A stretch of 64,000 bases of DNA, from contig JAAOMT010000571.1 in NCBI GenBank assembly GCA_016748015.1, forward strand, positions 1,305,095 through 1,369,094, written 5' to 3'. This document shows positions 28,901 to 40,100 of this stretch, in pieces (within the stretch, counting starts at the first letter, position 1; every line of letters starts with the position of its first letter). The DNA comes from Geosiphon pyriformis (taxonomy: Eukaryota > Glomeromycota > Glomeromycetes > Archaeosporales > Geosiphonaceae). The notes under the pieces were generated by a model that had not been told where the DNA came from, searched no databases, and saw only the letters and a program-made list of their open reading frames with translations. The position numbers were made by a program, and so were the translations under genes.

Positions 28901-29165
28901 AAGTCAACCACATTACTAGCTTTAGACTTCTTTGGCTTCTTAAATAATGAACTGTAAGAATACACACTATCTACACAAGCTTTCTTCTTACTGCTAAACC
29001 AATACCAAAACTACCAGCAGAAGAGCCTACTGAATCTATAGTAACAAAAAAAGATGTAGAAAAAGAAATAACTGCGAAAACTAAGAATAGGAGATAAAAA
29101 GAAAAGCTATTTCTATGACAAAAAATCTTTTGCTCTCGTTGTGGCCAAGAGATCAATGAGAGAAA

Positions 29166-30532
29166 AATTTTTTTCTATATATATAAATATTTTTACTATC
29201 TTTTAAAAAAAAGAGTATTGAATAAGTAATAAATTTTAACTAATTATTGGTTTTAATTCTTTATTTTTTAATGATTAAAGTTAATAAATTATTAATAAAC
29301 AAAAAAATATTCTTGACTTAATAATTAATAAAAATAATTATAGTTTTATTATTATTAATTAGGATATTATTAATATTAAAAACCTATTTACAATATTTAA
29401 AATATATTAAATAATAATATGATTGTTAATAACTTAAATAATATTATTAATAAAAACATTAATAGTTAAATAAAATATTAAATTAGCTTAATTTTTAATT
29501 TTTTATGTTTGACTACAAATTTAAAATTAATTTTGTAATTATATAAATATTTATGCTTCTTAATTTTGTATAAAAAAAAGGCATAAAAATTTTTTATAAT
29601 AAAGATAAAAAAACTTTATTCTAATTTAAATCATTATATATTTTATAATTACTAATTAAATTAAAATATAATTGATTTTATTATTATAAATATTATTAAA
29701 AAACCTAATAAATTTAATATATATTTTAATTTTTAATAAACTGTTTTTTAAATTATAAATTTTATATATATTTACAAAACTAATTACAATTTACAAATTT
29801 TTTTTAACATATTTTTTATTATTAAACTTATTGTAAAAACAGAAAAATGTTTTTATAAAAAACATCAAATTTGTTTTACATAATTGAAATACAATTTAAT
29901 AAAATCTAACAAAAAAATTTTTGTTGTTTTAATTAAAATAATTAAATAAATATTAATTAAAATTTAAATTTTAAAAATTATTAATATTTAAGTTTTTTTT
30001 ATTAAATAAAAACAGATTTTAATATTAAACATAAATTAAGTAAATCTAATAGCAGTTTTATAATATATTATTTTAATGTTTTTAAAATTTGTTTAAAATA
30101 CTAAATAGTTTAATAACTTTGTTATTTAGTAAATTTTTAATTATAGTTAACAATTTATTTTGTTTTATTTTTTATAATATTAATAAAAATATTATTATTT
30201 ATATAATTTAATAAAATATATTAATATTATTAAATATTTAAATATTTATTAAAAAACATTTGTTTTTTAATTTAATTTTTTATAATTAAGTTAACTTTTA
30301 ATTTAACTTTTTTAAATTTCAGAATTAATTTATTATTAATAATTAAATAATTTAAAACAACTTTTTAACACAGATGTTTTAACATATTTTTATTTATATA
30401 ATTTTTATTAATAATAAAATTTTTCATATGTTTTTTAATACTTGAATTTATTTTATTTAATTTAAATTTATAAAACTTTTATTATTTTAAAACATAATAG
30501 ATTTTTTTGGTCTTAAATAAAATAATAAAACC
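29166..30532 (-). mobile_element. LINE copy D, continuation beyond copy E
   Basis: 29505-29690 aligns to the RT part of copy E (near 23905-24070) and 30300-30440 aligns to copy E near 24790-24900, always with C to T or G to A changes. It shows that copy E interrupts copy D. The 5' part of D is missing, cut at the start of copy F. Confidence 0.5.
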
Positions 30533-33481
30533 AAAAACTTTTTTTTTTTATAAATCCAAAATTTCTTAAAGAAAAAGTTTTTTTTGTTTTTTATTATTTT
30601 TCAATATTCAATGCAATTTTTCTTAGTTTTTATTTTTAACAATATAATTATTAGTGTTGTTAGCAGTTTTAATATAAAAGAAATAAAAAAAAATTCAGTA
30701 TAAATTTAGTTGTATTAAAGTTAATAATTTAAAAAAAAACATAAAAACAGTATATTAAAAAAGCTGGCTGTTGATAGTAGTAAATTTGTTTTTCAAGATT
30801 TAAATATAATTAATATTATTAAATTTAATAATATAAATATAAAACAAAAATACTTGGTTAAAAAAACCAATTTTAGAATTAATAGTAAAAATAAATTAAA
30901 AGCCAAAAACATCAAAATAATTTCTAAAGAACTAAAAACTATAGTAATTAAATAAACTTTAAAAAAGCTTTTTAACAAGATAAACTTTAATATTAATAAT
31001 AGTAATAATAATGTTTTGAATAATTCTATGTTGTTGTTTTTTTTTTAAAAAATTATCAATTAATATATTATTTTATAAATTTTTTATTTTAGATATTAAT
31101 CTTTTTGTAATAATTAAAAAATTATCTTAAAAAAAATTAAAAACTATTAAAAATCTATTTTTTAATGTGAATAATTATAAAAAAACTTTTATTTCTTTAA
31201 AATTTGATAAAATAATTTAAGTATCTTTTATTTTTAAAAAGATAATAATAATAATAATAATAAGCTTGACTAATAATTATAATATTGTAATAAATATTAA
31301 TCTTAGACACTTTGTAAATAATTAAACAAATTAAACAATAATAATTAAAAAAATTTCTGTAAAAATATTAATAAAAACTATATAAATTGTGCTAATTAAT
31401 TATAATAATAATAAGTTAATTAAAATAATACTAAGTTAATTAAAATACAATTAGTAATACTATAGTAAAAAGTAATTGTAAAACTAGATAATTAAAATTA
31501 AATCAATTTTTTAGTATTATAGTAGTCTATTTTTATTGAAAAAAATACAGTCTGTGTAATCAATGCTAATATTAATAAACAATTATAAAATATTAAAAAT
31601 ATATATAAGATTTTGTTTTATATTCTTCTAATAGACATAATTACTTATAATTTTTGAGATTTTATTGGTTTAATTAGTAAAAAAAACTTGTATAATTAAT
31701 AATAACTTTGTTAACTATTCTTGTATTAAGTATATTATTATGTATTTTGATTCAAAAAATAGTTAATTAAAGTTATAATTATAATTTCTATTATAAAAAG
31801 TGTTGTATTTTATTGATTTTATTTAATTTTAACAGTTTACTTAGATTATAATAAACATAATCACACTTTTTTTGATTATAATTTGGCAGAAAATAAATTA
31901 GTTATTAAGAAAAAAAAACTTTATTTTCAAATTTAAATTAGATTAGATTAACAAAAATTTATGTAAAAAAGTCAGCTTTTATTACTTATTTAGTAGTTTT
32001 TAGTAATAAATTTTGGGTGTTTGTTATTGGTAAGTCTTTTTTTTAAGTAGTTTTTGGTGTTTTTTTTTGGTTTAATGTTTTAAGTTAAATTGAATCTTTT
32101 TTAATAGTTGTATATAATATGAATTTATGTTTTATTAATATAAAATACAATCTTGTTAATTTTATAAAACAAATTAATAAGTCAGCTAAAAAATTAGATG
32201 TACTTGTATCAATGATTTTTCAGCTTAATCTTAAATATTAGTTATTAATAATTTTTTATTACAAAATTAAATAGATAATATAATAATAATAAAAAATTTA
32301 AATATAACTATAAGTAATAAAACTGTGTCTGTTTTAGACTTTTTGTCTTCTTTGAATATTATTAAGTTAAAAAAACAGCTAAATAGTTTGTTCAAATTAG
32401 TTATAAATTTAATAACAAAATTTAATAATTTGATTCTGGTTTCCAATACAACTTTTTTTTTCTTTTAATAACTAAGTTTATTTAGAAAATTATTATATAT
32501 AATATGTATAAAATAAACAATTTTATAAAACAAAAAAATATTGTTAAATAATATAAAAAAATAGACAATATAATATCTATAATTACTAAAACAATATTAA
32601 ATGAAAAAATATGTTTATAGATTATAAATAAGTTTAATAGTATTAAAATATATATTTCTGGTCTGAATTTTGGTTATTTAAGTGTTGGTGTTGTTATTAT
32701 TATAAACAATTATTTAACAAAATATGTTTGTAAAATTATTAAGATAAATAGTAAACTTTTTTTAATTAAGTTATTTTTTTATAACTATATATTGATACAA
32801 TTATAATTATATGTTTTTTTTAGACCAAAAATATTAATATATTAATTATTAAGACTATTAATAAGTTTTTTTTGTGGTCTTAAGTGGCAATTTTAATGAA
32901 AATAAATCTTATAAAAGTATTAGTTTCAAAAAAATACTTAGACATAAGTTTGATCAACTTTTTAATAAATAGTATATTTATCAAAATTTTTATGTAAAAT
33001 TTTTTTATAAATTTAAAGAAAACAATTAATTATATTTTAATTTCTACAGGTTTTAATAATATAGTAATACACAAAAATGTAAAAAATATTGTAAACTTTT
33101 TTAATATCAATTATTAAATAATCTTTGTTTTTATTGGTTTAAATAGGTTTTTAAATACATAATTAAATTTTTTATACAAATAAGTAAATAAAAATATGTG
33201 AAAATTTAATGTAAAAGATACAGATAGTGCTAAATAATCTTATTTTAAAAATACTACTAAAGCCAATTCTGTTTTATTTCACATTAATTTTATTATTTTA
33301 AATTTTTTTTTGAATTTAAATGCTTTATAAAATATAATTTGTAAAATAGTATATTTTTCTGCAAACAAGATTTTTTTCAAAATATGACATAAAAAATATA
33401 ATGTTGCTTTTTTCAAGCTATTATTTAAATTATACAAGTTGAAAATTCTGATATTAAAAATTGTTAAGATATTGTTATCAA
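30533..33481 (+). mobile_element. LINE copy F, 5' part (decayed host)
   Basis: Starts with a blurred terminal inverted repeat (AAAAACTTTTT 30533-30543 and AAAAAGTTTTT 30572-30582). 31610-31740 aligns with the copy G ORF1 segment after LYTLPV, 31975-32040 with the end of ORF1, and 32870-32945 with the endonuclease motif (VVLSGNFNENKSYK). Extremely AT-rich, so most codons are altered. It stops at repeat R2. Confidence 0.65.
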
Positions 33482-34262
33482 TAGAATTTTAGGTATTAAT
33501 TAGTGCATAAAATTACTCTTATAATTTTAATCATTAATTAAAATATATTATTATCATTTTAATTAATACTTATTACTTAATTAAAACTATTAAATATTAC
33601 TATTTAATTAATAACTCAATTTGTGCAATAAAAATTAAGATAATCAAATTACACAATACTTTAAATTATATAACATTTAAAATTAGCCAAAATTTGTAGA
33701 AATTTGTCAAAATAATTGATATTTTACCAAAATAGCCAATAATTTGTAGAAATAACTTGTAGTTTATTAAAATATATCTTTAATTCATCGAAATTATAGC
33801 AAAAAGAAAAGTTTAAGTTTATAAACTAGTACTATAATAAGTTGTATAAAAAAAAAGCTTCTTTCTTTAAAAAAATGTATTTTATTTTATTTATCTTATT
33901 TTTAGAATAACAATTTTATACAAATTAATAAAAACAAATACTTCAAAAAACAAATTCTTTTAATTAAATTATACTTGAAATTTCTTGAATTTCAACTAAT
34001 GTTTTGAAATTAATTAGTTACCAATTTCAATAATTTATTAATAACTTTAGACTTAAACAAAAAATAATTCTCTTAATGCAATTTTATTTCTCTTATATTT
34101 TTTTTGTTTTTATTTTTCTTTCTTATTATTAATATTAGAATAGTTTACAAACAAGATTCCTGTAAAAGAGTTGAATTTTACAGCAAAGTAATTACACATT
34201 TTTAGTAAGCTTTTAGATAAGCAATTTTTGGAAAAGAGTTGACTTTTACTATAAAGTAAGTA
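33482..34262 (+). repeat. Unclassified interspersed repeat R2 (inside LINE F)
   Basis: Second copy of R1, collinear over about 780 bp, more AT-rich and shorter at the right end. About 560 bp of LINE sequence is missing at the insertion point: copy F resumes at the position equivalent to 38775 in copy G, whereas it left off at about 38205. Confidence 0.6.
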
Positions 34263-35196
34263 TCTCAAATAAGCTTTAGAAACATTGCAACAAATTGGTT
34301 TTGAATATGCTTTTGGTGCTTTTAAACTCTTGTTTATCTTGTAAATTGGTACCTAATTCTTAAAAAAAAGCTTGAGTTTCAATAATTTCCAAATCATATA
34401 AGTGGAACAGAGTTTTTATAAACATTTAACCTATTGCTTTAATTGAAACTGTGTATAAAATTCTTTTTAAGATTTTTTTTAACAGGATTTCTTTAGCATA
34501 CAGTGCTTTTAATGTTTTTTGCAAGAATAATTTTTCAGTTTTAAAGAATATAATAACACAATTTTCTATTTTTGTCATTGGTTCAGTAATCAAGGATGTC
34601 TTAGAAAAGAACTGTAAACTTTGGCTGGTTTTATAGAACATGTAAAAAGCTTACAATTCTGTTGAATAGAAGCATCTTTAAAAGAGCTTGGTTAGGATAA
34701 AAATATATAACAGGTTTATTTGATTTTTTGGTACTATTTACAATAATTGTATCAACAAGGTAATAATTAACTTCGGATTAATACATAGATATCAAGTACA
34801 TAATAGTTTAGATCAAGGAAAGTGTTCTTATCTCTTCTTTAGTACATATTTTATGATCTTTTTTTATGCAAAGTTAAGAAACAGAAAAATGTATATAAGT
34901 ATAGATTGAATTTTTATTTTGTTGTCAAAACTGGTTGTGTAAAATCTTGGGCTAAATTAACATCTTTTTTCACTGCTGGTGTTTTTGTTGATGACATTAT
35001 CTGAGTTAGTTGCAGTCAAAATACTACCCAACACATCCTTAATATTGCAAGTAAATTTTTTTAGGTCAATAATATTTCTATTAATAATGAAAAAACAGTA
35101 ATTATTCCTATCAATTGCAGAGTTGGAAGTTCTTCTTTGTTGATCAATGGCTTATCTATTTTAATTACTAAAAAGAGAGAATTTTATTACTACTTG
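34263..35196 (+). mobile_element. LINE copy F, RT segment
   Basis: Includes the RT block around VFVDDII (34984-35010) and the QNM-stop-KAYNSVE stretch near 34638-34665 with two stops. It ends in ATTACTACTTG (35186-35196), the left copy of the target-site duplication made by LINE G. Confidence 0.75.
35186..35196 (+). repeat. Target-site duplication, left, of LINE G
   Basis: ATTACTACTTG, identical to 41996-42006. It marks the insertion of LINE G into LINE F. Confidence 0.85.
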
Positions 35197-35208
35197 AAAA
35201 AAAAATAA

Positions 35209-35280
35209 AAAAAACTTCTTTCTATTCTTCATCTAAAATTCCCAAAAAAGAGTCAAAAGGTTTTTTGAAAGAAGTTTTTT
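35209..35280 (+). repeat. 5' leader hairpin of LINE G
   Basis: AAAAAACTTCTTTC (35209-35222) and GAAAGAAGTTTTTT (35267-35280) form a perfect 14-bp inverted repeat around 44 nt. It lies within the first 85 bp of the element. Confidence 0.7.
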
Positions 35281-35349
35281 ATCATTCAGTACGATAAATC
35301 AAAACCGTTCTTTGATTATAAGGTCACTGTTGGCCCTGTTATTACTGTT

Positions 35350-37179
35350 ATGAAGAAAACTATTAATGTTTCTGGTTCTAAAAGTGGTTTCAAGACAGTT
35401 GTGTTGAGGAAGAAGAGGAAGGGAGGTGTATTGGCAGAGGATATTGATAATAGAGAAGTTGCTGCTGAAGCTCCTGGTGCTCGTTTATGGGGTTCTAAGA
35501 CAAGTAACACTACTAAGTCTGAGAGTATTAACATGGAGAAGGAGTGCTTGGTTAAAGAAACCAGTGTTGACTATGGTGAGAGTAGTGCTTTTGTGGAAGG
35601 GAATCCTAATCAAACACCAAAGGGTTTGTGTGTAAAGACCAAAAAGGTGTTAGGGAAGCCTCTGGGTGTGATTGATTATGGTACTGTCAATACAGACAAT
35701 AATGTGTTAGACAATTTCTTTCTTCTCTTACTCCCTCTACCTATCAAACTGACTGTTCAAGTGCCTGTTCACAAATCCTTTGCTTTAGATATTAATCTTG
35801 TGGTCATCACTAAGAAGTTCTTTCAGGAAAAATTGTGTTTTATCAAGAAAATTTTTTCAGGTGTGAATGGTTTTGGGAGGGCTTCTACTCCCTCAAAATT
35901 GGGTGGAATTATTCGTGCAACTTTCACTTTGGAAAAAGCAATGATGGCTGCTGGGAAGTTGGCAAATGATTGTGGTGTTGTAGTAAACACTGATCTCAAG
36001 CATCCTATAAACAACCATATAAATCAAACAATTGTGATAAAAAAAATTCCTGTGAGAACTTCTGTGAAGGCTGTGCGTGCTGCCGTGTCTGAGTTTGGAT
36101 TGATTAAGTCAATCAAGATGCAACTGGTGGGTCTGTGGCAAAAAGCGATCATCGAATTAGAAGATCAAAATCAGGCTGATCTTTTGGCATTCAAATGGTC
36201 TATTCTCATTGAAAAAGATGCAGTACATGTGGCCAGGGCCAATGTTGACAAACAGACATGGGATTTCAGAGATGAATTCAGGGCACTGCTGTACACTCTT
36301 CCTGTAAGGACAAATGCTTATGACTTTTGAGATTTTGTTGGTTTGGTTGGTGGGAAAACATGTGTTATTGATCATAATCCTGTTAGCTATGTTTGTGCTC
36401 GCTGTGTTACTGTTTGCTTTGGGTCTGAATCTGATCTAGTTAGTGTGATGGCTGCAACCCCAGTTATAAAAGAGATTGGCCTTTACTGGTCTTATCTCTC
36501 TTTGGCACTGTGCTCAGTCTGCAGTCTTCCTGGTCATACATCTCTTAATTGTGTTTCAGTTAAGATTGGTTCAACCCTAAGGAGCAGAAAGGCACCTCTT
36601 TTTGCTCAGGATCAGGTCAGGTTGGCAACTATCTACACTCGGAAATTCATGCCCATTTCTTGTCCATTGGCCTTCAGTGGTAAGACTTGGGCATCAGTTG
36701 TTGGTGCTCCTCTGGTGCATAGTTCTCATGGTGCTGGTTCATTTCTTGGTTCTGACAATGTTAGTAAACCTCTTCCTTCTGTTGTGGATGATTTGGAAAA
36801 GCGTTTGGTGAATATTGAGAGCAGTCTCATCAGCCTTGTGGAACAAATTGGTGAGTTAACTAAGAGGTTAGATTCACTTGTGCCAGCAGTTTTCCAGCCT
36901 AGCCCTGGATGTTAGCTGCCGGTAACCCCTTCATCACAAAATTAAGGAGAAGATATAGTGATGAAAGTAAGTTCAGATGAGTCCACTTGTGATGAGACTG
37001 CTGCTGCTACTGCTACTGCTATTTATACTTATACTGCGAAGGACTCTTCTGTGTTCTCCCATGTTGTCAAGTTGGAAAATATGTTGGAAGGCCTTGCTGC
37101 TTTGGTGCTGAGTTTGTCTGCTTGTTTTGATGGTTTGGCTCTGGCTGCTGGTATATTTCCACAACTCTCTTCTCAATGA
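35350..37179 (+). pseudogene. LINE G ORF1 (zinc-knuckle nucleic-acid-binding protein)
   Basis: One reading frame of 609 codons plus stop from the ATG at 35350, broken only by in-frame stops at 36328-36330 (TGA), 36913-36915 (TAG) and about 36943 (TAA). Order: Lys/Arg-rich start (VVLRKKRKGG), a linker, a central domain (VHKSFALDINLV ... VSEFGLIKSIKMQLVGLWQK) that probably packages RNA, a CCHC knuckle CSVCSLPGHTSLNC near 36511-36552 (CX2CX4HX4C, intact), SGKTWASVVG, and a Ser/Ala-rich coiled tail. It ends in CAATGA, overlapping the ORF2 start. It would bind element RNA and chaperone target priming. With three stops it is inactive as it stands. Confidence 0.85.
37176..37179 (+). promoter_or_regulatory. 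ATGA stop/start overlap joining ORF1 and ORF2
   Basis: The ORF1 stop TGA and the ORF2 ATG share ATGA. The same arrangement is intact in copy A (4796-4799) and traceable in copy E. It suggests termination-reinitiation to translate ORF2, known for some non-LTR elements; here inferred from position. Confidence 0.6.
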
Positions 37180-40100
37180 GTGAGTTTACTTAGAAGATTG
37201 CTATGTGCAATATTAGAGGAATGAATAATTGTGTGAAACAGGCAGACATTGTACATTGGCATAATGATATGAACAATCTGATTTCTGTTGTTACTGAAAC
37301 AAAGTTGAAAGGAAAGATCTACCCCTGGATTGTGGATAGGTTTGCTGGTGTTTATGTTTTTACTTCAGGTCTGGATTCTGGTTATATGGGATCTGGTGTT
37401 GCAATTATTATGGACTCATCTCTGGCAAAACATGTGTGCAAGGTTCTAGAGGTGCCCAGTTGGCTCCTGTTAGTAAAATTGCTTTTCAGGAACAGACTCT
37501 CTGTTTTTATTTTGGGGCTGTATATTGGTGCTTCTTTGACAGTTCATTTTTCTTAGGCTGATGAAATTAATTCTCTCATTACTAGAGCTGTGAATGAATC
37601 CTTTTTCGTTGTTCTTGGTGGTGACTTCAATGAAAACAGATCTCACAAGTGTGCCAGTTTCAAGAAATGCTTTGATTTGGGTTTGGGCAACTCTTTAAGT
37701 GGAGGCTCTCTTGCTAAATTACCAACTTGGTGCAATTCTCATGATATTGCTAAGACAATTGATTATGTGTTTCTTTCTTCTAACTTGGCTAATGTGATCA
37801 TAGATCATGACATGTTAAATGTTGATGATTTTTTTGACACTGATCATAAGGCTGTTTCTGTTTCTGTGCATCTGGATGGTTTGTTGGACACAAGGCTTTC
37901 TTCAATATGTAAACAGGCCAACAAAGATTGCTGGAAGTTTAATGTCAAGGATGCAAATGAGTTGAAGTGGGCTGAGTTCAGGAATGGTACGGCTGCCAAT
38001 GCCTTTATGTTCTCAGATAAATTTGTTGCAGCTGGAAAATTTTTGGATTTGAATGTGATGTAGGACATTATTCGCAAAATTATGATTCTTTCAGCAGGTG
38101 GAACTTTCAAGAAAAAGTGGTTCAAAGGTTTTGACAGTGTTTTTAATAAGGTGTTTTCTAGGTTTCATAAGCTGAAGTTGCTGGTTTCTAAGCTGGTAAA
38201 GGCTTCCCGTTTGATTTTTGGAGATGATTTTGCTCTGTTGTTGGATACGTGGGACAGGCTTGACTCTGTTGGCACTTTGTCGGTGAAGTCTCTTTTCCTT
38301 TTAGTGTCTGGTTTTGATAGTATTTGCTCTAAGCTGGCTAAGGCAAAGAAGTCTTACTGCTCTTCCAAGATACTGGAATTTAAGCATGCTGAGGAATCTC
38401 ATATAAGATGGGCTATTGAGAGTAAGATGGAGAGTTTTGAGTTGGATAAGGGTTATACTATCAGAAGTGTTTTGGAGCATCCATTTTGCAAGGTAGTGTT
38501 GGATCATTTGGTAGTAAATGATGAGTTGGTTTTGGAACCTGAGCTGATTAAATCTAAAGTGGACAGGATTATGGAAGGATGGACTAAGAAATGGTTGGTG
38601 GTTTTGGACTTCTCTGATGATTGGAAATGCCAATTTTGGCCTTTGAACTACGTTTTTGATGATGCTTTCTCTGGTGTCATGAACTCAATTAGTTTTGATA
38701 AGATGTTCAGTGTCATTTCGAGCTTGCCTAATGAAAAAACAGCTGGTTTTTCTGGTATTTCTAATGAATTATAGAAGCATTGTGACAGAATAGTTCTAGA
38801 TATGCCTTTGGTGTTTTTGAATTTCTGTCTGGTTTGTGAGTTGGTGTCTGGACCTTGGAGGAAAGCCTGGGTTTTGATGATTCCTAAACCCTATGAATGG
38901 GAGGGTGTTCTCATGAACACCCATTCTATTGCTTTGATTAAAACAGCCCACAAGATCCTTTCTAAAATCTTATCAGACAGAATATTTTCGGTTTACAGTG
39001 AGTTTGATGTTTTACAAAAAGACAATTTTTCTGTTTTAAAGGATATGACAATGCAGTCGCCCATTTTTGCCATTGGTTCTGTGGTCAAGGATGCCTTGGA
39101 GAAAAATAGAGAGCTGTGGCTGGTTTTACAGAACATACACAAAGCATATGATTTAGTTGATTAGGAACATCTTGAGAGGAGTTTGATCAGGATTAAAATG
39201 TATAACAGGTTCATTAGATTTTTTGGTAGCATCCACAATAATTGCAGGAACAGAGTGATGACAGATTTTGGCTTAACTAGTGATTATGTGGTTCATGATG
39301 GTTTGGATCAGGGTAAAGTTTTCTTGCTGCTTTTTTGGCACATATTTTATGATTCACTTATGTGTGAAGTCAAGAGGCAAGGGGAGGTGTGTGGTTACAA
39401 GTTGAATTCACATTTTATTTCCAATACTGGCCATGTGGAATCTCAGACTGGGTTGACATTGTTTTTTGCTGCTAGTGCTTTTGTTGATGATATCATTTGG
39501 GTTGGTAGCAGCCAGGCCGCTACACAACATATTTTGAACGTTGTTAGTGAGTTCTTCAAGATTAATAACATTTCAATTAACAATAACAAAACCGTGGCTA
39601 TTCTTGTCAACTGCCGGGTTGAAACCCCTTACCTAACTGTCAGTAGCTTGCCTATTTCCATAGCCAAAAAGGGTGAACCTTATCATTATTTTGGAATTTT
39701 TTTGTCTTCTAATGGTCTTTTGGTGCCCAGCTTGGCCAAGGCTCACTCAAACATCTGATTTTTTGTCAACCTTGTTCTGAAAAAAGCCATCTCGGATAAA
39801 CAATTCAGTTATTTGGCTTCTGCTGTTCTGTTTTCTATCGTCAGCTACAGGATCCAGTTCAGTTTTGTTTCTATTAATGTGTATAATAAATAGGACACTT
39901 TGATTCGCAAAGACTTAAAGTCTAAGTCTGGACTGCTGCTTGATTTCCCCAATGATGCACTTCATCATCCTTCTTTGTATGGTTTGAAGACTTTTGAACA
40001 AATTCAAGCAGAAAGCAAATTGGCCTCCATCATTGCTTTTGCAAATTCAGTTGGTATTTTGGGCCACTTATTTTCTTACAGGTCTCATGACCTCCAGGTT

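Larger units (their letters stand above)
21338..29165 (-). mobile_element. LINE copy E, near full length, defective
   Basis: Minus-strand LINE from the T-rich tail complement near 21338 to about 29165, inserted in the older copy D and itself split by repeat R1 (26670-27629). It carries ORF1 with an intact zinc knuckle and an ORF2 with endonuclease, RT and RNase H segments in the same order as copies A and G. Protein similarity is high but the 5' leader differs from A and G, so it may be a sister subfamily. Confidence 0.85.

Noticed and set aside
30793-30978. 61-codon minus-strand Leu/Ile-rich ORF
   Set aside because: AT-rich noise opposite the decayed ORF1 of LINE F.
36958-37179. Independent small gene with an Ala/Thr run
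   Set aside because: It is in the same frame as LINE G ORF1 and lies between two premature stops and the true ORF1 end.
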